This document shows, in pieces, positions 53,109 to 60,986 of a DNA stretch of 64,000 bases. Numbering within the stretch: position 1 is the first letter of the stretch; every line of letters starts with the position of its first letter. Made by a program: the position numbers and the translations under genes. The notes beneath the pieces are model-generated. The model was not told the origin of the DNA. It worked only from the letters and a program-made list of their open reading frames with translations, and ran no database searches. The DNA is from Blautia sp. Marseille-P3087 (GTDB lineage Bacteria > Bacillota > Clostridia > Lachnospirales > Lachnospiraceae), in assembly GCF_900120195.1 (NCBI RefSeq), contig NZ_LT635539.1:2389441-2453440 (forward strand), read 5' to 3'.

Positions 53109-53576
53109 ATGGAATTTGAAAATCTTCTTACATTAATAAAAACTGTGTCAGACTCTGAGCTGACAGAGTTTTCCTATGAAGAAAACGGAAGCAGCATTCA
53201 TCTGAAAAAGAAAAAAGAAACTGTGGTGGTTGCAGGAAATACATCTGATATACCTGTTATGGGACTTGAAAATATGCAGACAGCAGGAAATACAAGACTG
53301 AAAGAGTCAGATATCGTACAGCAAAAATCAGATGAGCCGGAAGGCCAGATCGTCAAATCTCCACTGGTCGGAACTTTTTATGCAGCACCATCGGAGGACG
53401 CGGAACCGTTTGTTTCTGTCGGAGATTCTGTAAAAAAAGGACAGACACTTGCAATCGTAGAAGCGATGAAGCTGATGAATGAAATTGAGAGTGATTTTGA
53501 CGGAAAAGTTGCAGAAATTTATGTAGAGAATGGACAGGCAGTGGAGTATGGACAGCCATTGTTCCGCATTGTGTAA
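53109..53576 (+). CDS. accB: biotin carboxyl carrier protein of acetyl-CoA carboxylase
   Basis: 155 residues. The biotin site is Lys121 in VEAMKLMNE. An N-terminal helical part (~1-45), a flexible linker and the C-terminal biotinyl domain (~78-155) give the usual layout. It carries carboxybiotin between AccC and AccDA. The start is six bases after fabF. An 84-base gap before fabZ holds no clear promoter. Confidence 0.95.
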   Translation: MEFENLLTLIKTVSDSELTEFSYEENGSSIHLKKKKETVVVAGNTSDIPVMGLENMQTAGNTRLKESDIVQQKSDEPEGQIVKSPLVGTFYAAPSEDAEPFVSVGDSVKKGQTLAIVEAMKLMNEIESDFDGKVAEIYVENGQAVEYGQPLFRIV

Positions 53577-53660
53577 AGTTACGGAGAAAAGAGTGGACAA
53601 TTCGGACGTACTAAGAAAGCAATGTGTATAAGTTGTTCATTGCGAACGGGAGTATAGATT

Positions 53661-54089
53661 ATGAATAGATTAGGTGTAAAAGAAATAGAACAGATTCTTC
53701 CTCACAGACATCCATTTCTTCTTGTGGATTATATCGAGGATTATGAGCCGGGTAAGTTTGCCATCGGTTATAAATGCGTGACTTTTCGTGAGGATTTTTT
53801 TAAGGGACATTTTCCGCAGGAACCGGTCATGCCGGGAGTCCTGATGGTGGAAGCACTTGCACAGACAGGTGCTGTGGCAATCTTGAGTCTCGAAGAAAAC
53901 AAAGGCAAGATTGCATATTTTGGCGGAATCAAAAACTGCAGATTTCGCGGAAAAGTTGTTCCGGGAGACAAGCTCCGTCTGGAAACAACGATTATCAAAT
54001 GCAAAGGACCGGTTGGCGTCGGCCATGCGGTTGCAAGCGTTGATGGCAAAGTAGTTGTTGATGCAGAACTGACTTTTATGATTGGATAG
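53661..54089 (+). CDS. fabZ: 3-hydroxyacyl-ACP dehydratase
   Basis: 142 residues. The hot-dog active site His50 (GHFPQEPVMPG) and Glu64 (MVEALAQ) are present, and the start IEQILPHRHPFLLVD is typical. FabZ removes water from 3-hydroxyacyl-ACP. No FabA or FabM isomerase gene is seen in the window, so unsaturated chains must arise elsewhere. The start follows CGGGAGTATAGATT. Confidence 0.95.
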   Translation: MNRLGVKEIEQILPHRHPFLLVDYIEDYEPGKFAIGYKCVTFREDFFKGHFPQEPVMPGVLMVEALAQTGAVAILSLEENKGKIAYFGGIKNCRFRGKVVPGDKLRLETTIIKCKGPVGVGHAVASVDGKVVVDAELTFMIG

Positions 54090-54099
54090 GTGACACACA

Positions 54100-55443
54100 A
54101 TGATTAAAAAAGTGCTGATTGCAAATCGGGGAGAGATTGCTGTGCGGATCATCCGTGCATGCAGAGAAATGGGAATAGAGACCGTAGCTGTTTATTCAGA
54201 GGCAGACAGAGATGCCCTGCATACACAGCTTGCAGATGAAGCAGTCTGCATCGGACCGGCTCCGTCCTCCCAGAGTTACCTCAGCATGGAAAACATCATC
54301 AGTGCAACAATTGTTACAGGCGCCGATGCAATTCACCCGGGATTTGGATTTCTCTCGGAAAACAGCCGTTTTGCAGAACTTTGTGAGCAGTGCAACATCA
54401 CATTTATCGGACCTCCGGCAAATGTGATCGCAAGTCTCGGTAACAAACAGGCGGCAAAAAATACCATGGCAAATGCTGGCGTTCCGATCATTCCGGGTGG
54501 CAAAAATCCAATCTACACAGTAGAAGAAGGGCAGAAAGAAGCGGAAACGATCGGATATCCGGTTATTATTAAAGCCGCGCTTGGCGGTGGCGGAAAAGGC
54601 ATGCGTGTGGCTGATACACCGGCGGATTTTGAGGAAAGTTTCCGCACCGCGCAGAAAGAAACGCAGATGGCTTTTGGAGATTCTACCATGTATGTAGAAC
54701 ATTTTGTGCGCCATCCGAGACACATTGAATTTCAGATCATGGCGGACAAGTTTGGAAATGTGATTCATCTGGGCGAGCGTGACTGTTCTATTCAGAGAAA
54801 TCATCAGAAGATGATTGAGGAATCTCCGTGCGAAGTGATTTCAGAGGAACTTCGTAAGAAAATGGGTGATGCCGCCGTAAAGGCAGCAAAAGCAGCCGGT
54901 TATGAAAATGCCGGAACGATAGAGTTTCTTCTTGATAAAGAAGGAAGATTCTATTTTATGGAGATGAATACCCGTATTCAGGTTGAGCATCCGGTGACCG
55001 AGTGGGTAACAGGTGTGGATCTTGTCAAAGAGCAGATACGTATTGCATCCGGACTGCCGCTTTCCTTAAGCCAGGAGGATATTCATCTGACCGGTCATGC
55101 AATTGAGTGCAGGATCAACGCAGAAAATCCGGCGAAAGGTTTCCGGCCTTCACCGGGCACGATTACGGATATGTATTTTCCGGGAGGAAAAGGAATCCGC
55201 ATCGATTCCGCAGTTTACAGTGGTTATACGATCCCGCCGTATTATGATTCTATGATCGCGAAGGTGATCGTGTGGGCAAAGAATCGTACAGAAGCAATAC
55301 GCAAGATGCAGAGTGCGCTTGGTGAGGTGATCATCGAGGGAATCGACACCAATGTAGACTATCAGTATGAAATTCTGGAGAACCCGGATTTTCAATCAGG
55401 AAACACCGATGTGGAATTTATTGAGCGGATGGAGGCGAACTGA
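54100..55443 (+). CDS. accC: biotin carboxylase subunit of acetyl-CoA carboxylase
   Basis: 447 residues. The N-terminal KVLIANRGEIAVRIIRACRE, the ATP-grasp glycine loop GGGGKGMRV near 163-171, and EMNTRIQVEHPVTE identify it. It carboxylates biotin on AccB with ATP and bicarbonate. The length is normal. It lies ten bases after fabZ and six before accDA. Confidence 0.96.
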   Translation: MIKKVLIANRGEIAVRIIRACREMGIETVAVYSEADRDALHTQLADEAVCIGPAPSSQSYLSMENIISATIVTGADAIHPGFGFLSENSRFAELCEQCNITFIGPPANVIASLGNKQAAKNTMANAGVPIIPGGKNPIYTVEEGQKEAETIGYPVIIKAALGGGGKGMRVADTPADFEESFRTAQKETQMAFGDSTMYVEHFVRHPRHIEFQIMADKFGNVIHLGERDCSIQRNHQKMIEESPCEVISEELRKKMGDAAVKAAKAAGYENAGTIEFLLDKEGRFYFMEMNTRIQVEHPVTEWVTGVDLVKEQIRIASGLPLSLSQEDIHLTGHAIECRINAENPAKGFRPSPGTITDMYFPGGKGIRIDSAVYSGYTIPPYYDSMIAKVIVWAKNRTEAIRKMQSALGEVIIEGIDTNVDYQYEILENPDFQSGNTDVEFIERMEAN

Positions 55444-55448
55444 CGATT

Positions 55449-57176
55449 ATGAAATTGGACAACATGTTCAAAAAGACAAGAATTGTTTCCAGAATACAGA
55501 GCCATAATGCAGCACGCGCTTCCAGACCGGAAGTGCCGGAAGGACTTCTTCGTAAGTGTAACAAATGCGGTGCAGCGATCATCACAGAAGATGTCAAACA
55601 GAATAATTATACCTGTCCGAAATGTGGCGGATATTTTCGTGTTCATGCATATCGCAGAATCCAGATGGTGATGGATGAGGGAACCTTTGAGGAATGGGAG
55701 CATGACCTGATCGGTGAAAATCCGATGAATTATAAGGGATATCCGGAAAAGGTGAATGCTCTTCAGGCAAAGAGTGGGCTGAAAGAGGCAGTTGTCACGG
55801 GAAAAGGAAAAATTAACGGAAGGGAAACCGTAATTGCTGTCTGTGATGGAAGATTCCTGATGGCGAGCATGGGCTGGGCTGTCGGAGAAAAAATCACGAG
55901 AGCGGTAGAACGCGCGACTAAGGAGAAACTTCCGGTCATTATTTTTGCCTGTTCCGGTGGAGCCAGAATGCAGGAGGGAATCACATCTCTGATGCAGATG
56001 GCAAAAACGTCCGCGGCACTTGAACGCCACAGTAAAGCAGGGCTTCTTTATGTCAGTATTCTGACTGAGCCGACGACCGGTGGAGTGACGGCAAGTTTTG
56101 CGATGCTGGGAGACATTATTCTTGCGGAACCTGGGGCATTGATCGGTTTTGCGGGACCTCGTGTGATCGAGCAGACGATTCGCCAGAAACTGCCAAAGGG
56201 TTTCCAGAGAGCAGAATTTCTTGTAGAGCACGGATTTGTTGATGATATTGTAAGACGTGAGAATCTGAAAGAGACGCTTGGGAAGATTCTGGAGATGCAT
56301 GAGATTTCCAATTCCTCAGACGATTCAATAGATGAAATGCACTCAGCGAAATCTTCATCGGAGTCAGATTTTGAGTCTGCCGACATCAACCCTTACCTCA
56401 CAGCATGGGATCGTGTGCAGCTTTCACGTAAGATCGACCGACCGTCCGGCAGTGATTATATAAAAGCTCTTTTTACAGATTTTATGGAATTCCATGGTGA
56501 CCGCAATTACGGTGATGATAAGGCAATCATCGGCGGAATCGCGAAATTTCACGGCAGACCGGTCACGGTCATTGTACAGGAAAAAGGAACAAACACGAAA
56601 GAAAACATTGCACATAACTTCGGTATGCCGATGCCGGAAGGCTACCGCAAAGCGCTGCGTCTGATGAAACAGGCGGAGAAATTTCACCGTCCGGTTATCT
56701 GTTTTGTCGATACACCGGGGGCATTTTGCGGAATCGAAGCGGAAGAACGCGGACAGGGTGAGGCGATTGCCCGTAATTTATGGGAACTTGCCGGATTGAA
56801 AACACCGGTTCTTTCGGTTGTGACCGGAGAAGGCGGAAGTGGCGGTGCGCTTGCACTTGCAGCAGGAGATCAGGTATGGATGCTGGAAAATTCCGTGTAT
56901 TCCATTCTTTCTCCGGAAGGTTTTGCGAGTATTCTCTGGAAAGACAGTACGAAGGCAAAAGAGGCGGCAGAGGTTATGAAGCTGACGGCTGCTGATCTTT
57001 ATGAGAAGGGAATCATTGAGCAGGTGATCCCGGAACCGGAGAATCTGACACCGGAAAGTATGTGGCAGGTAACGGAAGAACTGGATAACCGGATTGACGA
57101 TTTTCTGAAAAAATATGACAGTTTATCAGAAGAGGAACTTCTGGAGCACAGGTACACGCGCTTCCGCAGGTTCTGA
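55449..57176 (+). CDS. accDA: fused acetyl-CoA carboxylase carboxyltransferase, beta plus alpha
   Basis: 575 residues. The AccD half (~1-290) has a zinc ribbon (Cys37, Cys40, Cys56, Cys59) and CSGGARMQEG. The AccA half (~325-575) has FMEFHGDRNYGDDKAI, DTPGAFCGIEAEERGQGEAI and GEGGSGGALAL. A Ser/Asp-rich linker (~290-322) joins them. In most bacteria these are separate genes; here one polypeptide transfers carboxyl from biotin to acetyl-CoA. The start has GGAGG 13 bases upstream, rather far; an internal ATG at codon 6 is an alternative. It ends the operon. Confidence 0.94.
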   Translation: MKLDNMFKKTRIVSRIQSHNAARASRPEVPEGLLRKCNKCGAAIITEDVKQNNYTCPKCGGYFRVHAYRRIQMVMDEGTFEEWEHDLIGENPMNYKGYPEKVNALQAKSGLKEAVVTGKGKINGRETVIAVCDGRFLMASMGWAVGEKITRAVERATKEKLPVIIFACSGGARMQEGITSLMQMAKTSAALERHSKAGLLYVSILTEPTTGGVTASFAMLGDIILAEPGALIGFAGPRVIEQTIRQKLPKGFQRAEFLVEHGFVDDIVRRENLKETLGKILEMHEISNSSDDSIDEMHSAKSSSESDFESADINPYLTAWDRVQLSRKIDRPSGSDYIKALFTDFMEFHGDRNYGDDKAIIGGIAKFHGRPVTVIVQEKGTNTKENIAHNFGMPMPEGYRKALRLMKQAEKFHRPVICFVDTPGAFCGIEAEERGQGEAIARNLWELAGLKTPVLSVVTGEGGSGGALALAAGDQVWMLENSVYSILSPEGFASILWKDSTKAKEAAEVMKLTAADLYEKGIIEQVIPEPENLTPESMWQVTEELDNRIDDFLKKYDSLSEEELLEHRYTRFRRF

Positions 57177-57210
57177 GTTTAAATAATAATATAGTATATA
57201 CGACAGACAG

Positions 57211-57287
57211 ATCCCATACCGGGAAGGAAAATACCGCTGCGTCAAATGACGCAGTACCCGCGAGCATTTTCTTCCTCAGTATGGGAT
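57211..57287. ncRNA. candidate structured RNA element after accDA
   Basis: Three nested helices stack: ATCCCATAC/GTATGGGAT (57211-57219 with 57279-57287), GGAAG-(bulge)-AAAAT/ATTTTCTTCC, and an apical CTGCGTCA/TGACGCAG (57237-57254). It matches no riboswitch class I can recognise. It could be the operon's 3' structure, a leader of ftsH, or a small RNA. One forward frame is also open across it (ending NFPDLAEKALNPYR, stop at 57365-57367), so a protein remnant cannot be excluded. Confidence 0.45.
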
Positions 57288-57392
57288 ATTTTGCACGGAT
57301 CGGTGTGCATGCAATTATCGGAAACTTTCCGGATCTTGCAGAAAAGGCATTGAATCCATATCGATAGAGAGCGTTTGAAAAAGAAAAATACA

Positions 57393-57441
57393 GGACAAAA
57401 CCGGGAAAGTGTGGAAAAAGCGAACACTTTTCCGGTTTTGT
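57393..57441. terminator. 19-base-pair hairpin before ftsH
   Basis: GACAAAACCGGGAAAGTGT pairs with ACACTTTTCCGGTTTTGTC (one wobble) around an 11-base loop. The T-rich side lies on the minus strand as well. It is probably a terminator for the fatty-acid operon. Confidence 0.7.
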
Positions 57442-57513
57442 CTATATAAAACGGCAGAATCAGGTATTATAATATGTGAAAATAAAAAGAAACTCAGACA
57501 GGGGGAACTACGA

Positions 57514-59406
57514 ATGAAGGAAGTAAAATCTCCGAAGAAACCGTTGTTTTATTATTACGGTATCGTGCTTCTTATCATCATTGTTTTTAATGTGCTTGTG
57601 ACACCGATGCTTACAAAAACAATGGTAAAGGAAGTGGACTATGGAACGTTTATGTCAAAGATCGAGGACAAAAAGATTGATGACGTACAGATTGAGGATA
57701 ACCAGATCCTTTTTACCGATAGGGATGATGCGAATACGGTTTACAAAACCGGTGTGATGGAAGATCCGACACTGACAGAGCGTCTTTACAAAGCCGGAGC
57801 AAAATTTTCAAAAGAAATTGACCAGCAGATGTCTCCGGTTGCAAGCTTTCTGCTGACAGGTGTCCTTCCGCTTGTGATCTTTATTGCGTTAGGCCAGTAT
57901 ATGAGCCGCAAAATGATGAGTCAGATGGGCGGCAAAAATTCCATGGCATTCGGAATGGGAAAAAGCAACGCAAAGGTTTATGTACAGTCAACAGAAGGAA
58001 TCCGCTTCAGTGATGTGGCAGGTGAGGAAGAAGCAAAGGAAAACCTGCAGGAGATCGTGGATTATCTGCATAATCCGGAGAAATATACAAAGGTCGGTGC
58101 CTCTATGCCGAAGGGTGTTTTGCTTGTAGGTCCTCCCGGAACAGGTAAGACCATGCTGGCAAAAGCAGTAGCGGGTGAATCCAACGTACCGTTTTTCTCC
58201 ATGTCCGGTTCTGAATTTGTGGAAATGTTTGTTGGTATGGGTGCGTCAAAAGTACGTGATCTCTTTAAACAGGCAAAAGAAAAAGCTCCATGCATTGTAT
58301 TTATTGATGAGATTGATGCCATCGGTAAAAAGCGTGACGGACAGATGGCAGGCGGAAACGATGAGCGCGAACAGACTCTGAACCAGCTCCTTACGGAGAT
58401 GGATGGTTTCGAGGGCAACAATGGAGTTATCATTCTGGCGGCAACCAACCGTCCGGAATCTCTTGACCCGGCACTGACCCGTCCGGGACGTTTCGACCGC
58501 CGTGTACCTGTAGAACTTCCGGATCTTGAAGGTCGTGAAGCGATTCTTAAAGTACATGCAAAGAAAGTTCAGCTTTCTGATGATGTAGATTTCCATACGA
58601 TTGCAAGAATGGCATCCGGTGCGTCCGGTGCGGAACTTGCAAATATTGTGAATGAGGCCGCGCTTCGTGCGGTGCGTGACAACCGTGAAGTGGTAACGGA
58701 AGCCGATCTTGAAGAAAGCATTGAAGTAGTTATCGCAGGTTATCAGAAGAAAAACGCAATACTTTCTGCACAGGAGAAAAAAGTCGTTTCATACCATGAG
58801 ATCGGACATGCTCTTGTGGCAGCCATGCAGACACATTCAGCACCGGTTCAGAAGATCACGATCATCCCGAGAACTTCCGGTGCACTTGGCTACACCATGC
58901 AGGTAGAGCAGGGCGATAAATATCTTCTCACGAAGAAAGAACTGGAAAATAAGATTGCGACTTTCACCGGTGGACGTGCCGCAGAAGAAGTTGTTTTTGG
59001 TGAAGTGACAACAGGTGCTTCCAACGATATCGAACAGGCAACCAAGATTGCACGTTCCATGATCACCCGTTATGGCATGAGCGATGATTTTGATATGGTG
59101 GCAATGGAAACAGTGACAAACCAGTATCTCGGAGGAGATGCATCCCTTGCATGCTCAGCGGATACACAGAAAGAAATTGACCGCCAGGTTGTGGAACTCG
59201 TTAAGAGAGAGCATGAAAAAGCAAAGAAAATCCTTCTGGATAACCGTCAGAAACTGGATGATCTTGCAAACTATCTTTATGAAAAAGAAACAATCACCGG
59301 TGACGAGTTTATGGCAATCCTGAACGGCAATAACGTACAGGCAGAAGCAAAACCTGAAACAGCAATTGAGGCAAAGGAGGCGGATGACAATGAAAAGACA
59401 GTCTGA
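57514..59406 (+). CDS. ftsH: ATP-dependent zinc metalloprotease FtsH
   Basis: 630 residues. Two N-terminal membrane helices ([20 protein letters not shown] and [20 protein letters not shown]) flank the external domain. The AAA module has GPPGTGKT (206-213) and [10 protein letters not shown]. The zinc site is H428-E429-x-x-H432, written HEIGH in place of the common HEAGH. FtsH extracts and degrades membrane and regulatory proteins. The start at 57514 has GGGGGAA before it; a longer frame from 57409 begins in the upstream hairpin. It overlaps the next gene by 17 bases. Confidence 0.95.
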   Translation: MKEVKSPKKPLFYYYGIVLLIIIVFNVLVTPMLTKTMVKEVDYGTFMSKIEDKKIDDVQIEDNQILFTDRDDANTVYKTGVMEDPTLTERLYKAGAKFSKEIDQQMSPVASFLLTGVLPLVIFIALGQYMSRKMMSQMGGKNSMAFGMGKSNAKVYVQSTEGIRFSDVAGEEEAKENLQEIVDYLHNPEKYTKVGASMPKGVLLVGPPGTGKTMLAKAVAGESNVPFFSMSGSEFVEMFVGMGASKVRDLFKQAKEKAPCIVFIDEIDAIGKKRDGQMAGGNDEREQTLNQLLTEMDGFEGNNGVIILAATNRPESLDPALTRPGRFDRRVPVELPDLEGREAILKVHAKKVQLSDDVDFHTIARMASGASGAELANIVNEAALRAVRDNREVVTEADLEESIEVVIAGYQKKNAILSAQEKKVVSYHEIGHALVAAMQTHSAPVQKITIIPRTSGALGYTMQVEQGDKYLLTKKELENKIATFTGGRAAEEVVFGEVTTGASNDIEQATKIARSMITRYGMSDDFDMVAMETVTNQYLGGDASLACSADTQKEIDRQVVELVKREHEKAKKILLDNRQKLDDLANYLYEKETITGDEFMAILNGNNVQAEAKPETAIEAKEADDNEKTV

Positions 59407-59932
59407 TATCGGATGGTTTGAACTGATTATGGGTCTGATTCTGATCATTCTCGGCATTGTGATCATGCGTCAGCCGGTTGGTGTTCTCACATGGATCGTA
59501 ATCCTGTGTGGGGTGATAGCCGTTATAAGTGGAATCGGAGACATTGTCCTGTATGTGAAGATGGAACGATTTACAGGTTTCGGACCGGTCGTTTCTCTGG
59601 TGACCGGAATCCTTGGAATTATGGCGGGATTTATGCTGATCGCACATCCGGGAGCAGGCACATGGGCAATCGCAATGATTCTTCCAATCTGGATCATTGC
59701 ACACTGTATTTCCAGACTTTCGCATCTCCAGTATATGAAGATGCATTTCGGAATGACGTATTATACAATCTCACTGATTTTGAATATTCTGGGGCTGATC
59801 GTCGGAATCCTTCTGATCTTCCGTCCGATGATCACGATTTTCTCGATGGGTGTTCTGGTAGGCGCATTCCTGATCATAGAGGGAGCAGAATGCATTGTGA
59901 TAGCCTTTACCGGGGGACATTACTACAGATAA
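59390..59932 (+). CDS. HdeD/DUF308-family membrane protein
   Basis: 180 residues with six membrane helices in three hairpins; GLILIILGIVIMRQP and its later copy (GLIVGILLIFRPMITIF) show the internal DUF308 repeat. Family members are linked to acid or envelope stress, but their mechanism is not known. AAAGGAGG nine bases before 59390 sets the start, inside the end of ftsH, so it is translationally coupled to the protease. Shared envelope quality control is a reasonable inference. Confidence 0.85.
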   Translation: MKRQSDIGWFELIMGLILIILGIVIMRQPVGVLTWIVILCGVIAVISGIGDIVLYVKMERFTGFGPVVSLVTGILGIMAGFMLIAHPGAGTWAIAMILPIWIIAHCISRLSHLQYMKMHFGMTYYTISLILNILGLIVGILLIFRPMITIFSMGVLVGAFLIIEGAECIVIAFTGGHYYR

Positions 59933-60011
59933 AAACAGAAATCATAACAAAAATTAAATACACAGAATCTTCACAGTTGCTTTAAAGTAAAATTAAAGTT
60001 CCACCTTTATA

Positions 60012-60281
60012 GTGTACTTAGCGGATCATTATGACGGTGCAATTCTGGATATTATGATGCCGAAGATGGATGGCATCACGGTACTGAAAAATATCCGTGC
60101 GCAGGGAAAACTGGATGTGCTGTTTGAGCGATTCTACCGCCTTGACAGTTCGAGAAACTCCGGTACAGGAGGTTCTGGCATCGGTTTGTCCGTAGTAAAG
60201 GCAATCGTGCAGGCGCACAAAGGTAAGATTACCGCAGAAAACAAAACAGGAAACGGACTGACGATCACAGTTCTTTTATAA
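60012..60281 (+). pseudogene. two-component system collapsed into one frame (receiver joined to kinase tail)
   Basis: 89 codons from a GTG without ribosome binding site. The first ~33 residues are the middle of a response-regulator receiver domain with its phosphorylatable Asp (GAILDIMMPKMDG). The rest is the very end of a histidine kinase: FERFYRLDSS, GGSGIGLSVVK (G2 box) and a normal C-terminus. A deletion fused them in frame and removed the DNA-binding domain, sensor and most of the kinase. A second loss removed the receiver start, leaving TTTAAAG/ATTAAAG repeats of a PhoB-like promoter next to it (59983-59998). A functional product is unlikely. Confidence 0.8.
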
Positions 60282-60303
60282 TAGAATCTGACTATGTAAT
60301 ACA

Positions 60304-60349
60304 ACCGCCAGATGAAGGAAAAAAGTATCTTTCATTTGGCGGTATTTTT
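60304..60349 (+). terminator. terminator after the collapsed two-component gene
   Basis: ACCGCCA (60304-60310) pairs with TGGCGGT (60337-60343), extended by ATGAA/TTCAT, and is followed by TTTTT. Confidence 0.85.
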
Positions 60350-60455
60350 GTTCAGTATGATTGAGATATAGTGCAAAATATTGTAAAACAGATAGAATAA
60401 GCGAATGTATACTGTGAAAAAAATCTTATATTTTATACGATCAAGGAGAATGATT

Positions 60456-60986
60456 TTGACAAAAGAAAGTTATGCAGATAATCGAAAAAAGCGGTTTCTG
60501 TTTTATGGCCTGATGATATTATGCGCATTTATTGTCGTAATACTGCAATTTTTCGGACCGGGTAAATACAGTGAGAGGACTTCCAAAAGTCAGATTCTTT
60601 ATCAGGGCGATTTTGTATGGCAAAAGTCTGACGGCAGCAGCGAGGCAATTCAGGTTCCGGGAAAATATAAAGTGCCAGCCAGAGACACCATGACGATCGT
60701 AACGCAGCTTCCGGATGATTATACAGAGAGTACACTGATGATCCGTTCATCGCTCCAGTCGATTGTTTTTTATGTGGGAGGAGAACTGCGTGCGGGGTAT
60801 GATACTTCGCATACACGGCTTGTCGGTAAGAATTCAGCAAGCAGCTATGTGTTCTGTCCGACATCTGCGGCAGATGCAGGCAAGGAAGTTCGTATTGAAC
60901 TGAGGACAAATACTGACAAATATTCCGGTGTGGTGAATGAAGTTTACTGCGCTTACAGTTGTGATCGTGTTTGTGACGATATTTGA
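60456..60986 (+). pseudogene. N-terminal part of a split membrane sensor (extracytoplasmic domain)
   Basis: 176 codons. TTG start with AAGGAG exactly seven bases upstream; the ATG at 60450 is too close to that site. One membrane helix (FYGLMILCAFIVVILQFF) leads into an extracytoplasmic sensor domain (~35-165) with a beta-sandwich look (TMTIVTQLPDDYTESTLMIR). After NEVYC the frame runs into the next gene in the wrong register and stops. The sensor helices that should follow are missing, so this is the 5' half of a gene cut by an internal deletion. Confidence 0.75.

Noticed and set aside
55392-56300. 302-codon minus-strand frame opposite accDA
   Set aside because: Antisense shadow; His/Ser/Cys-rich composition and no ribosome binding site.
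57281-57367. 28-codon gene after accDA
   Set aside because: No ribosome binding site, and its start lies in the 3' arm of the structured element; at most the tail of a lost gene.
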